From: Bacteroidales bacterium
GTDB taxonomy: Bacteria; Bacteroidota; Bacteroidia; Bacteroidales; UBA10428
Length of the DNA: 17,613 bases
Assembly (NCBI GenBank): GCA_030626465.1
Contig: DAOUOU010000038.1
Location: 1-17,613 of the forward strand
Reading direction: 5' to 3'
Shown: positions 7,755 through 15,273 of the stretch, piece by piece
How positions within the stretch are numbered: position 1 is the first letter of the stretch
How the letters are laid out: the number at the start of each line of letters is the position of its first letter
Made by a program: the position numbers and the translations under genes
The notes under the pieces: model-generated
What the model was told of the DNA's origin: nothing
Databases searched by the model: none
The model's input: the letters and a program-made list of their open reading frames with translations, nothing else

Positions 7755-7841
7755 ATGAAACCCTCATCCTTTAGGAAGGAAACTAAAAAGGACATGAATA
7801 AAATAGTCGCAAATCTAAAAATGAGGGTTCCACGGTATTAA
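7755..7841 (+). CDS. Possible small basic protein or leader ORF (28 aa)
   Basis: A 28-codon ORF with ATG start and TAA stop encodes a lysine/arginine-rich peptide starting MKPSSFRKETKKDMNK and ending KMRVPRY. I do not recognise a family. What supports expression is its position: the ATG follows a perfect -7 promoter octamer at the same distance as in era. Its two ends are complementary: AACCCTCAT (7759-7767) pairs with ATGAGGGTT (7821-7829). Inside, TCCTT (7767-7771) can pair with AAGGA (7776-7780), or TCCTTT (7767-7772) with AAAGGA (7787-7792). It could be a real small protein, a leader peptide for the PASTA operon, or a structured RNA in which the ORF is accidental. Confidence 0.3.
   Translation: MKPSSFRKETKKDMNKIVANLKMRVPRY
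7759..7829 (+). repeat. Long-range inverted repeat with two alternative inner hairpins
   Basis: The perfect 9 bp arms AACCCTCAT (7759-7767) and ATGAGGGTT (7821-7829) enclose 53 nt. Within the enclosed part the sequence TCCTTT can pair with either of two AAGGA copies (7776-7780 or 7788-7792), giving mutually exclusive hairpins. This is what the sequence shows; a regulatory RNA role is inferred from its location between a promoter element and the PASTA gene. Confidence 0.45.
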
Positions 7842-7909
7842 AAGTATTTGTGTTAATTATCATGGTTGTATACAATTGAAAAACAATTTTTTAATCAAAA
7901 TATATTCTA

Positions 7910-8800
7910 GTGAAAAATTTTATTGCCTATTTGCGTACTAAAATATTTCTGCAGAATCTCATAAAGGCAGTTGGTATAGCTCTTGGACTATTAATTCTTT
8001 TACTTTCATTTTTACGAATCTATACCCATCATGGAAGAACAATTGCTATCCCCGATTTTTCAAATCTTCCTGTTGAAGATGCTGCAAAACACATCAAAAG
8101 TAGAAAATTAAAGTATGAAATATTTGATTCGGTTTTTATCGCTGAAAGTGACAGAGGTGTAATAATTGATCAATACCCTAAGCCGGGATCACTAGTGAAA
8201 AAGAACAGAAAGATCTATTTCACCATTAATGCCAACTCGCCTGAAAAGATTATTGCACCAAACCTTCTTGATATAACCCTTCGCGAGGCAAGAACAAAAA
8301 TTGAAATTGCAGGACTCAAAATCGGAAACCTTCGTTATCGTTATGATATGACAATCAACGTTGTTCTTGAGCAGCAATTAAACGGACAAATACTTGAACC
8401 CGGTGATACTATCCTCAAAGGAAGTATAATAGACCTTATTCTGGGAAAAGGTTTGGCCAATGAAAAATCAACGGTTCCCGACCTTATCGGCCTTACTGTT
8501 GAAGAAGCTAAAATCAGGGCAGCAGATGCCCTATTCACAATCAGTACTGCTATTCCAGATATGAGTATTTCTGAAAATGATACACTGACACCCTTTATAT
8601 TCCGGCAGCATCCCGTACATAATGAAAATGTGCTGGTCCCTTTGGGTTCCCAGATCACTTTATGGGTTACATTAGATTCGATAAAAATACCTGGCGAAGG
8701 TGGTTCAGACAGCACCTTTGTTTGGGATGAATTAGACAATTCAAATGAAGATTTCGAAGATGTTGAAGAAGATACTTACACTGACGATTATTCTTACTAG
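7910..8800 (+). CDS. Membrane-anchored PASTA-domain protein
   Basis: The 296-residue protein has a short basic N-terminus, one membrane helix at about residues 16-36, and then three PASTA repeats facing the periplasm (about 43-108, 109-184 and 188-254). Repeat starts read IPDFSNLPVEDAAKHI, IAPNLLDITLREARTKI and VPDLIGLTVEEAKIRA, each ending with a QxPxxG-like turn (QYPKPGSLV in the first). PASTA domains bind peptidoglycan fragments or beta-lactams, but here no kinase or transpeptidase domain is attached. The C-terminal 25 residues are very acidic (DELDNSNEDFEDVEEDTYTDD). The GTG at 7910 is the only usable start after an in-frame stop at 7892-7894. The gene's 3' end overlaps the next gene by up to 56 bp. 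PASTA genes beside rluD are a recurrent arrangement in Bacteroidota. Confidence 0.9.
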   Translation: MKNFIAYLRTKIFLQNLIKAVGIALGLLILLLSFLRIYTHHGRTIAIPDFSNLPVEDAAKHIKSRKLKYEIFDSVFIAESDRGVIIDQYPKPGSLVKKNRKIYFTINANSPEKIIAPNLLDITLREARTKIEIAGLKIGNLRYRYDMTINVVLEQQLNGQILEPGDTILKGSIIDLILGKGLANEKSTVPDLIGLTVEEAKIRAADALFTISTAIPDMSISENDTLTPFIFRQHPVHNENVLVPLGSQITLWVTLDSIKIPGEGGSDSTFVWDELDNSNEDFEDVEEDTYTDDYSY

Positions 8801-10667
8801 AATTATACCTTCGAGTGGTCAGATAATAAAGAGCCTTGATTACAACCATGCTGTTATCAAAGCCAATGAAGAACGTAAGAAGATACCGTTAAAATCTATA
8901 GGTTCCGATACAATATATTTTGATTCTGAGTTTTTTGAAGATTTCTCTTCCTACCATTATGAAATTTTTCCCCGTCCCAATGTCTGGGCCGATCAGTATG
9001 CCTTTATAAATTCCACCTATGCCGATTCAATGATAAGTCTTGGAGTTGCTACTCTTGATGCATACGACCAGAAAGGATTCCCGTATTATTCATCCCTGAA
9101 TAAAGTGGCCGAATCGGATACATTGACCTCACAAATATTTGTTTTCAATGAGATCCCTGAAGATACCTTGTTTTTCAGTTTTTTTTATCAGTGCGGAGGA
9201 AAAGTATCGGAACCTGAAATAACGGATACTTTAATCCTGGATTTCTATTCATCAGAAGATACTGCCTGGATAATGGCGCATTATCTCCTGGGAGGAGAGC
9301 AAATGCATACCTTTGAACAGGTAATTATACCTGTTGCCGATTCTCTGATTGCTGATGGTTTCCGCTTCAGGTTCAGAAATTATACATCACTTGCATTGGA
9401 GAATATCCCGGGTCTGGATCTTGGGAAATTTAGCAATGCAGATCAATGGCACATCGATTATATACAGATCAAATCAGTTACCAATCGATTAAGCTTAACT
9501 TACCTCGATGATATGACTGTTGTTGAACCATTGTTGCCAACCTTTACGGAGTATTCTACTGTTCCCTATAAACATCTTACATTTGCCCAAAGTGCGGTTG
9601 AAAGAAGAACTATACCCTTCAGCTACAGAACCATTTTTCCAAATATGGGCACAATTGTATCCCTTGAACGATATTATTTTTCTTATGACCTGGGAACAGG
9701 TGAATTATTAAGGTATTTAAAATACAATGAGAATGTGGAACCATTTACCTATCATTATGAAGAAGAGTATTTTACCTCAGGTTATACTTATAAAGAAGAG
9801 GATACTATTGGTGAGCTGGAATTAATTGCAGTAATAAATGCCAACTCTATTGATCAGAACAAAATCAACGACACCGTTAAACGCAGGGAAGTATATCATG
9901 ATTCCTATGCATACGATGATGGAACAGCTGAACTGGGATTGGGAATTTCCGGAGAACATCAGGATCTCAATAGAATTGCGGTGCGATTCAGAATATTCAG
10001 AAGAAGCAATAATCCTGATACCCTAAAAGCTGTATTGATTTACTTTAATAAATCTATCGACGATTATACCAGCGAATCGGAATACAGAATTTCGATCAGA
10101 AAAAATGATGGAGAAAAACCTGCAAGCGATACATTGTATACTTCGAACTTATATTTCCCAAATTATTCAACCAGGCTAAATGAGTTTACACGTATTGAGC
10201 TTGATCGTCCCATCGTGGTTTCAGACACTTTCTTTATTGTAATAGAACAACTTGATAGTTACCTGAACATAGGATATGATATCAATAATGATAATCTCCG
10301 AAATATTTTCTTCTATACAGGACAATCATGGGAAAACTCTTATTCACTTCCGAAAGGATCCCTGATGGTAAGACCTTCTTTTGGGAACTATACCCTTCCA
10401 TTGACAAAAACCAAAAGCGTTGAAATAGCTGAGACACTGAAAATTTTCCCTAATCCCGCTTCAGAGGTCTTGTACATCAAACTGCCCCATAATGGATCAG
10501 AGATCTACAGTGTAAAAGTATACAATATCATGGGGGTAATCCTTATGCATTTGATAACAGATAACAACACCATTGATATCTCATCATTAGAAAAAGGAAT
10601 GTATATCCTTCAGCTCTCTTCTTTTGATGGCGAAGAAAAGTATACTACAAAGTTTATAAAAGAATAA
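8745..10667 (+). CDS. T9SS-exported protein with type A C-terminal sorting domain
   Basis: The 640-residue product is predicted to cross the inner membrane by Sec and the outer membrane by the type IX system. Residues 1-26 form a signal peptide (basic start, hydrophobic LTLTIILT, likely cleavage near SSG-Q). The last 76 residues (565-640) are a T9SS type A sorting domain: LKIFPNPASEVLYI, VKVYNIMG, IDISSLEKGMYILQL and a KFIKE end. The middle has no enzyme motif I recognise; it contains the conserved-looking WADQYAFINSTYADS and a beta-rich region around DSYAYDDGTAELG. Two starts are possible: 8745 (26-residue signal) or 8760 (21-residue signal MLKKILTL...); both lie inside the PASTA gene in the +1 frame, so the signal peptide and the acidic PASTA tail share DNA. 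RluD follows after 6 bp. Probably a surface or secreted adhesin-like protein; function unknown. Confidence 0.88.
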   Translation: MKISKMLKKILTLTIILTRIIPSSGQIIKSLDYNHAVIKANEERKKIPLKSIGSDTIYFDSEFFEDFSSYHYEIFPRPNVWADQYAFINSTYADSMISLGVATLDAYDQKGFPYYSSLNKVAESDTLTSQIFVFNEIPEDTLFFSFFYQCGGKVSEPEITDTLILDFYSSEDTAWIMAHYLLGGEQMHTFEQVIIPVADSLIADGFRFRFRNYTSLALENIPGLDLGKFSNADQWHIDYIQIKSVTNRLSLTYLDDMTVVEPLLPTFTEYSTVPYKHLTFAQSAVERRTIPFSYRTIFPNMGTIVSLERYYFSYDLGTGELLRYLKYNENVEPFTYHYEEEYFTSGYTYKEEDTIGELELIAVINANSIDQNKINDTVKRREVYHDSYAYDDGTAELGLGISGEHQDLNRIAVRFRIFRRSNNPDTLKAVLIYFNKSIDDYTSESEYRISIRKNDGEKPASDTLYTSNLYFPNYSTRLNEFTRIELDRPIVVSDTFFIVIEQLDSYLNIGYDINNDNLRNIFFYTGQSWENSYSLPKGSLMVRPSFGNYTLPLTKTKSVEIAETLKIFPNPASEVLYIKLPHNGSEIYSVKVYNIMGVILMHLITDNNTIDISSLEKGMYILQLSSFDGEEKYTTKFIKE

Positions 10668-10673
10668 GCTGTT

Positions 10674-11711
10674 TTGAGCCATACGAAACAAAAAAGTCCT
10701 GTTGAAAATGGTGAACTTTACGAACACCATCGCTTTATTGCTAACAAAGGACAAAGTTTAATTCGCATTGATAAATTTCTTTATGATAAGCTGGAAAGCA
10801 TTTCACGTTCTAAAATTCAATCAGCGGCCCAGGCTGGAAGCATACTGGTAAATGAAAAACCGGTCAAACCCAATTACAAAGTCAAGCCCAGTGATACAAT
10901 ATCCGTTGTGCTTCCTCACCCTCCGCAAGAATTTGAACTAATTCCTGAAAACATACCGATAAACATAATCTATGAAGACAATGATCTGCTAATTGTTAAC
11001 AAACAGGCAGGGATGGTTGTCCATCCGGGACATGGTAATTATACAGGTACGCTGGTGAACGCGCTTGCCTACCATCTGAAAAATACTCCTCTTTTCGAGC
11101 ATAGAGATCCCAGACCGGGACTTGTACATCGTATTGATAAAAATACCTCAGGATTACTGGTAATAGCAAAAACCGAGTATGCACTAAGTCATTTGGCAAA
11201 ACAGTTTTACGATCGAACTACCAGACGAAAATATGTTGCGCTTGTTTGGGGTAGCTTTGATGAGAAAGAAGGGACTATTGAAGGGAATATAGGAAGAGAC
11301 CCGAAAACCAGGATTAAAATGCATGTGTTCCCCGATGGAAATGAAGGAAAAAGTGCTATTACACATTATAAGCTAATTGAATCATTTGGGTATGTGAGTC
11401 TGTTAGAGTGCAGGCTGGAAACAGGGCGCACTCACCAGATCAGGGTGCATTTGGCCCATACCGGACATCCGGTTTTTAATGATGACTGGTACGGAGGTGA
11501 TAAAATAGTAAAGGGAACAACTTTTAGCAAATACAAACAGTTCGTACAAAACTGTTTTAATATCATGCCACGGCAAGGACTGCATGCGAAAACATTAGAA
11601 TTCAGGCACCCGGGAACCGGCAAAGAAATATCTTTCGAATCGAATCTGTCTGAAGACATGCAGACTGTTGTGGAGAAATGGAGAAGATATACTGAAGGAA
11701 GAATTCTTTAA
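10674..11711 (+). CDS. rluD: 23S rRNA pseudouridine synthase RluD-type
   Basis: The 345-residue enzyme converts uridines of 23S rRNA helix 69 (E. coli 1911/1915/1917) to pseudouridine. An S4 RNA-binding domain covers about residues 28-85 (RIDKFLYDKLESISRSKIQ), followed by the catalytic domain with the active-site Asp155 in LVHRIDKNTSGLLVIAKT, the motif I-like YEDNDLLIVNKQAGMVVHPG and the later LETGRTHQIRVHLAHTGHPV. Length and order are those of RluD/RluC relatives. The start is TTG at 10674: no in-frame ATG occurs before the catalytic domain, and beginning later would cut the S4 domain. It follows the T9SS cargo gene by 6 bp and should be in the same operon. RluD rather than RluC or RluA is inferred from the S4 domain and Bacteroidota context. 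Confidence 0.92.
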   Translation: MSHTKQKSPVENGELYEHHRFIANKGQSLIRIDKFLYDKLESISRSKIQSAAQAGSILVNEKPVKPNYKVKPSDTISVVLPHPPQEFELIPENIPINIIYEDNDLLIVNKQAGMVVHPGHGNYTGTLVNALAYHLKNTPLFEHRDPRPGLVHRIDKNTSGLLVIAKTEYALSHLAKQFYDRTTRRKYVALVWGSFDEKEGTIEGNIGRDPKTRIKMHVFPDGNEGKSAITHYKLIESFGYVSLLECRLETGRTHQIRVHLAHTGHPVFNDDWYGGDKIVKGTTFSKYKQFVQNCFNIMPRQGLHAKTLEFRHPGTGKEISFESNLSEDMQTVVEKWRRYTEGRIL

Positions 11712-11757
11712 AGCATGTTACTATTACCTATTATAATGGGCTTAGATTGGTGTTTCA

Positions 11758-11917
11758 AAATTCCAAATAGCAGGCATCAAAATCCATTTAAGTTCCAATT
11801 ATCAACTATCAACCGAGCTTGCTAGCTCGTCGAAGGCAAATTCCAAAATTGGCAATTGAATATTGGGAGTTGGAAATTGGATATTAATTGTTATTTGGGC
11901 TTTGTTATTTGGAATTT
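11758..11917. repeat. Inverted-repeat element, 160 bp, with central hairpin
   Basis: Perfect 12 bp arms AAATTCCAAATA (11758-11769) and TATTTGGAATTT (11906-11917) bound this AT-rich stretch. Near the middle, CGAGCT (11814-11819) and AGCTCG (11824-11829) form a strong hairpin with loop TGCT. The rest is filled with TTCCAA/TTGGAA-like short words in both orientations. No coding potential is credible. It resembles interspersed TTGGAATTTGG-type elements I recall from environmental Bacteroidota genomes, but copy number cannot be judged from one window. The whole 354 bp gap between rluD and era holds only this element and the era promoter. Confidence 0.6.
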
Positions 11918-12006
11918 ACTTCAGGTTAAGGTTTATACTTCTTATGCCGGCGTATTGCTATGTCCCGATACTCAGATGTGTAAATTATGAACTTAGCGTA
12001 GCCTCC

Positions 12007-12039
12007 TTTATTCATATTCGTTTCATAACTATATCTTTG
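12007..12039 (+). promoter_or_regulatory. Bacteroidetes-type promoter of era
   Basis: TATCTTTG at 12032-12039 is an exact -7 element. A TTTA at 12007-12010, 21 nt upstream, is the best partial -33 element. Start of transcription is expected near 12046, leaving about 20 nt before the era ATG at 12066. The position directly upstream of a gene that follows a repeat-filled gap makes this a likely operon promoter for era, the Dabb gene, der and the lipoprotein gene. Confidence 0.6.
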
Positions 12040-12065
12040 CACCTTGATAATATAGCAGTTCACAC

Positions 12066-12947
12066 ATGCATAGATCAGGATTTGTAAATATTATTGGTAA
12101 TCCTAATGTTGGGAAATCTACCCTGATGAACGAACTGGTAGGTGAACGCTTATCGATCATTACATCGAAAGTCCAGACCACCCGGCATCGTATACTGGGA
12201 ATTGTGAATGGGGAAGATTTTCAGATTGTCTATTCTGATACACCCGGAATTCTTAAACCACAGTACAAACTTCAGGAATCAATGCTTAAGTACGTAAATA
12301 CTGCTTTTATTGATGCCGATGTTATTTTGTATGTTACCGATGTGGTTGAAAAAGCAGACAAAAACATCTCCTACCTGGAAAGACTCCACAAAACCCATAT
12401 ACCTGTTTTACTGTTAATAAATAAGATAGACCTGATAGAAAATGCCAGGATAGAAAAATTAGTGGAAGATTGGCATGCACTTTTACCAAATGCTGAAGTA
12501 CTGCCGGTATCGGCATTAGAAAAGACTAATCTTGCGCTGCTTTTCGACAAAATATTATCACTCCTCCCCGAAGGACCGGAATATTATCCAAAAAATGAAT
12601 TTACTGATCGCTCTGAACGTTTCTTTATTTCTGAAATAATCAGGGAAAAGATCTTTTTGTTTTACCAGAAAGAAATACCTTACTCTGTAGAAGTTGGTAT
12701 TGAATCATATCAGGAAGAAGCTGAAATTATTCGTATAAGAGCAACTATTTTTGTATTACGCCAATCGCAGAAAGGCATTCTTATAGGGCATAGGGGGAAA
12801 GCGTTGAAAAAGGTCGGGACAGAGGCCAGAAAAGATATGGAAGGTTTTTTAAACAAAAAAGTTTTTTTAGAATTGCATGTTAAAGTGAACAAAGAATGGC
12901 GAAATCAAAAATCAAAACTTAAGCGGTTTGGCTACGATAATATTTGA
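12066..12947 (+). CDS. era: GTPase Era
   Basis: The 293-residue product is Era, the GTPase that binds the 3' end of 16S rRNA and helps 30S subunit maturation. G1 is GNPNVGKS (11-18), the G2 region contains TTRHRI, G3 is DTPG (58-61), G4 is NKID (119-122) and G5 is SALE near residue 150. The C-terminal KH domain (about 205-290) contains ILIGHRGKALKKVG, the GxxG RNA-binding loop. Length is normal for the family. The ATG at 12066 gives the usual N-terminus MHRSGFVNIIGNPN, and a consensus promoter lies just upstream. It heads a run of four same-direction genes that also includes der. Confidence 0.97.
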   Translation: MHRSGFVNIIGNPNVGKSTLMNELVGERLSIITSKVQTTRHRILGIVNGEDFQIVYSDTPGILKPQYKLQESMLKYVNTAFIDADVILYVTDVVEKADKNISYLERLHKTHIPVLLLINKIDLIENARIEKLVEDWHALLPNAEVLPVSALEKTNLALLFDKILSLLPEGPEYYPKNEFTDRSERFFISEIIREKIFLFYQKEIPYSVEVGIESYQEEAEIIRIRATIFVLRQSQKGILIGHRGKALKKVGTEARKDMEGFLNKKVFLELHVKVNKEWRNQKSKLKRFGYDNI

Positions 12948-12993
12948 ATCAATTATTTTGAACCATCAAAGCATTGAAAAAAAAGATAAGATT

Positions 12994-13299
12994 ATGATAA
13001 AGCATGTTGCATTATGGAAGCTGGTTGAATCTTATTCAGCGGATGAAAAAGCAGATATTACTAAAGAGATGCGAAACAGGCTTTTTGAATTGAAAGATCA
13101 AATTGACCTTATTCTTCATCTCGAAGTTTATGTGAACGATAGTGAAGCTCCTTCCGTTAATTATGATATCATGTTAGATACGATCTTCAACTCTATGAAT
13201 GATCTTGAAGAATACCAGCGTCATCCCGCACATATGAGGGTTGTTGAATATATAAAATCATTAAAGCTTCAGCGTGCGGCAATTGACTACAATTTCTAG
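12994..13299 (+). CDS. Dabb (stress-responsive A/B barrel) domain protein
   Basis: This 101-residue protein is a dimeric alpha/beta-barrel of the Dabb type: MIKHVALWKL at the start, the helix with MRNRLFELKDQIDLILHLEVYV, the central YDIMLDTIFNSMNDLEEYQRHPAHMRVVEYI, and a short beta end. Proteins of this fold include plant stress proteins and small polyketide cyclases; most bacterial single-domain members have no known activity. The reading frame is open further upstream to 12928, inside era, but the added residues do not belong to the domain and the ATG at 12994 matches the conserved N-terminus. It sits between two ribosome-assembly GTPases, 46 bp after era and 35 bp before der, so it is probably co-transcribed with them. 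Confidence 0.85.
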   Translation: MIKHVALWKLVESYSADEKADITKEMRNRLFELKDQIDLILHLEVYVNDSEAPSVNYDIMLDTIFNSMNDLEEYQRHPAHMRVVEYIKSLKLQRAAIDYNF

Positions 13300-13334
13300 A
13301 TGATCTTAAAATACAAATTCGAAAGATAATTTTT

Positions 13335-14639
13335 GTGGGAAATATTGTTGCCATAGTAGGGCGTCCGAATGTAGGAAAATCAACACTTTTCAACAGGTTG
13401 ACTGAAACTCGTAATGCCATTGTTGATGAGATAGAAGGTGTAACACGTGACAGACAATATGGTAAGGCATTTTGGAATGGAATAGAATTTTCAGTAATTG
13501 ATACAGGCGGTTATATTACAGACTCGGCAGACATCTTAGAAGAAGAGATACGTAAACAGGTGATCCTGGCCATTGAAGAATCCGATTCAATTCTTTTTAT
13601 GGTAGATACAATGAATGGTATAACAGATCTTGATGAATCTGTTGCAAATATGTTAAGGAAAGTCGATAAACCTGTTCTGCTTGTGGCCAATAAAGTAGAT
13701 ACATCAGACAGGCAATTTTACGCTCAGGAGTTTTATAAATTTGGACTTGAAAGTCTTTTCTGTGTTTCTTCGATCAATGGAAGTGGAACAGGTGATTTGC
13801 TGGATGCATTAGTAGATTCTTTCAGGAAGCATAGTGATAAAGAAGTTGAGGATCTTCCTAAATTTGCAATCGTAGGAAGGCCAAATGTTGGAAAATCATC
13901 TTTGTTGAATGCACTAATTGGTGAAGAAAGACACATCGTGACACCCATTCCGGGAACTACACGTGATTCAATATATACCCGTTATAACAAATTTAATTAC
14001 GATTTCTATCTTGTTGATACAGCCGGTTTGCGTAAAAAAGGTAAAGTGCATGATAATCTTGAATATTATTCGGTATTAAGGTCGGTGAGAGCTATTGAAA
14101 ACTCTGATGTATGCCTTCTTTTAACAGATGCTACTCTCGGCATAGAATCGCAGGATCTTAATATACTTGATCTGGCTCTTCGCAACAAGAAGGGGGTAGT
14201 GTTACTCATTAACAAGTGGGATCTGGTTGATAAAGAAACAAATACTGCCCGCGACTTTGAAAAAAGAATACGCGAAAGAATGGCTCCTTTCACTGACGTA
14301 CCAATAATCTTTACCTCTGCTACTTCCAGGCTTAGGATACACAAAGTATTGGAAATTGCTATTGAAGTATTTGAGAATCGTAAAAGAAGAATCCCGACAT
14401 CCGAACTGAATAAATCAATGGGTGATGCAATCGAACAGTTTCCTCCTCCAACAGTAAAAGGAAAATATATCAGGATAAAGTATGTGACCCAACTGCCCAA
14501 TAAAACTCCATGTTTTGCGTTTTTCTGTAACCTGCCACAATATGTTAAAGAACCTTATAAACGCTATTTGGAAAATAAATTGCGCGAAAAGTATAACTTT
14601 ACAGGTGTGCCAGTAAGAATCTATATGCGAAAAAAATAA
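13335..14639 (+). CDS. der: Double-domain GTPase Der (EngA)
   Basis: The 434-residue product is Der, an essential GTPase for 50S subunit assembly. It has two tandem G domains: the first with G1 GRPNVGKST from Gly9 and G3 DTGG, the second with G1 GRPNVGKSS from Gly181, G3 DTAG and G4 NKWD. The C-terminal KH-like domain (about 355-434) holds FPPPTVKGKYIRIKYVTQ and ends with GVPVRIYMRKK, as usual for the family. The start is GTG at 13335, giving the N-terminus (V/M)GNIVAIVGRPNVGKS; there is no upstream in-frame ATG near enough. It lies 35 bp after the Dabb gene and 6 bp before a lipoprotein gene. Confidence 0.97.
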   Translation: MGNIVAIVGRPNVGKSTLFNRLTETRNAIVDEIEGVTRDRQYGKAFWNGIEFSVIDTGGYITDSADILEEEIRKQVILAIEESDSILFMVDTMNGITDLDESVANMLRKVDKPVLLVANKVDTSDRQFYAQEFYKFGLESLFCVSSINGSGTGDLLDALVDSFRKHSDKEVEDLPKFAIVGRPNVGKSSLLNALIGEERHIVTPIPGTTRDSIYTRYNKFNYDFYLVDTAGLRKKGKVHDNLEYYSVLRSVRAIENSDVCLLLTDATLGIESQDLNILDLALRNKKGVVLLINKWDLVDKETNTARDFEKRIRERMAPFTDVPIIFTSATSRLRIHKVLEIAIEVFENRKRRIPTSELNKSMGDAIEQFPPPTVKGKYIRIKYVTQLPNKTPCFAFFCNLPQYVKEPYKRYLENKLREKYNFTGVPVRIYMRKK

Positions 14640-14645
14640 ACAGCA

Positions 14646-15176
14646 TTGAATCGATCAATTCTCATACTATCTTTTATTATTCTCTTTGTTGTTCATGCCT
14701 GTATAAAAACCGAACCGGTTTCCCCTGTACCGGAAATTACTTTTAACAGTTATGAACTTTCTGTAGCTTACGATACCTTATTGAAACAAAACATTTTAAT
14801 TGGAACATTAGAATTTTCCTTTATTGATGGCGATGCTGATATTGGCATGTATTACCTTGAAGATACCGTGGCATGGAACGAAAACAATTACAATCTTTTT
14901 CTTACTCCCTATGAAAAATTAGAAGGTGAGTATTTTTTAATTGAGCCTGATAGTTCAAAACCTCCTCCATATTATACAATAGCTCATGATGATAAACTCG
15001 ACAGGGTTGGACAGAACAAAACCATTAAGGGAAAGATTAAACTTGATATCTTGTACTTTATTGTTCCCGAATACGATACTATTCGTTATGATTTTTATAT
15101 AGTTGACCGGGCAAAGCATGCGAGCAATATTGAATCAACCTCAGATATTGAATTTAGAGGTATTACCCTTAATTAA
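14646..15176 (+). CDS. Hypothetical lipoprotein downstream of der
   Basis: The 176-residue product begins with a hydrophobic signal ending VVHAC, so Cys19 is the likely lipidated residue. The rest is beta-rich, acidic and contains aspartate-rich turns (SFIDGDADIGMYYLEDT, HDDKLDRVGQ). I do not recognise a named domain; similar small lipoproteins with a DGDADIG-like motif are frequent in Bacteroidota, where they are annotated as hypothetical. The start is TTG, 6 bp after the der stop codon, an arrangement nearly identical to rluD after its upstream gene and compatible with translational coupling. Probably periplasmic and membrane-anchored; no function can be given. Confidence 0.75.
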   Translation: MNRSILILSFIILFVVHACIKTEPVSPVPEITFNSYELSVAYDTLLKQNILIGTLEFSFIDGDADIGMYYLEDTVAWNENNYNLFLTPYEKLEGEYFLIEPDSSKPPPYYTIAHDDKLDRVGQNKTIKGKIKLDILYFIVPEYDTIRYDFYIVDRAKHASNIESTSDIEFRGITLN

Positions 15177-15273
15177 TAATCTTACTTAAGAGCGATTTCA
15201 ACAAGAGAGGCGTTCAAAGTGAGATGTAATATTATTCCTGAAAACATATCTTACTCCTGAAAATTCCTCAATA

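Noticed and set aside
11863..12087. 74-codon open frame in the gap before era
   Set aside because: It runs through the inverted-repeat element, the era promoter and into era itself; composition is that of translated AT-rich repeat, with no recognisable domain.
12928..12993. Upstream extension of the Dabb gene into era
   Set aside because: The extra 22 residues are not part of the domain; the ATG at 12994 gives the conserved start.
13328..13337. TAATTTTTG close to the der start as a promoter
   Set aside because: It has three instead of two bases between TA and TTTG, and transcription would begin inside the coding sequence.
15177..15273. Terminator between the convergent lipoprotein and PorE-like genes
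   Set aside because: Only short direct repeats (TCCTGAAAA twice) and a CTTAAG palindrome were found; no stem followed by a T tract.
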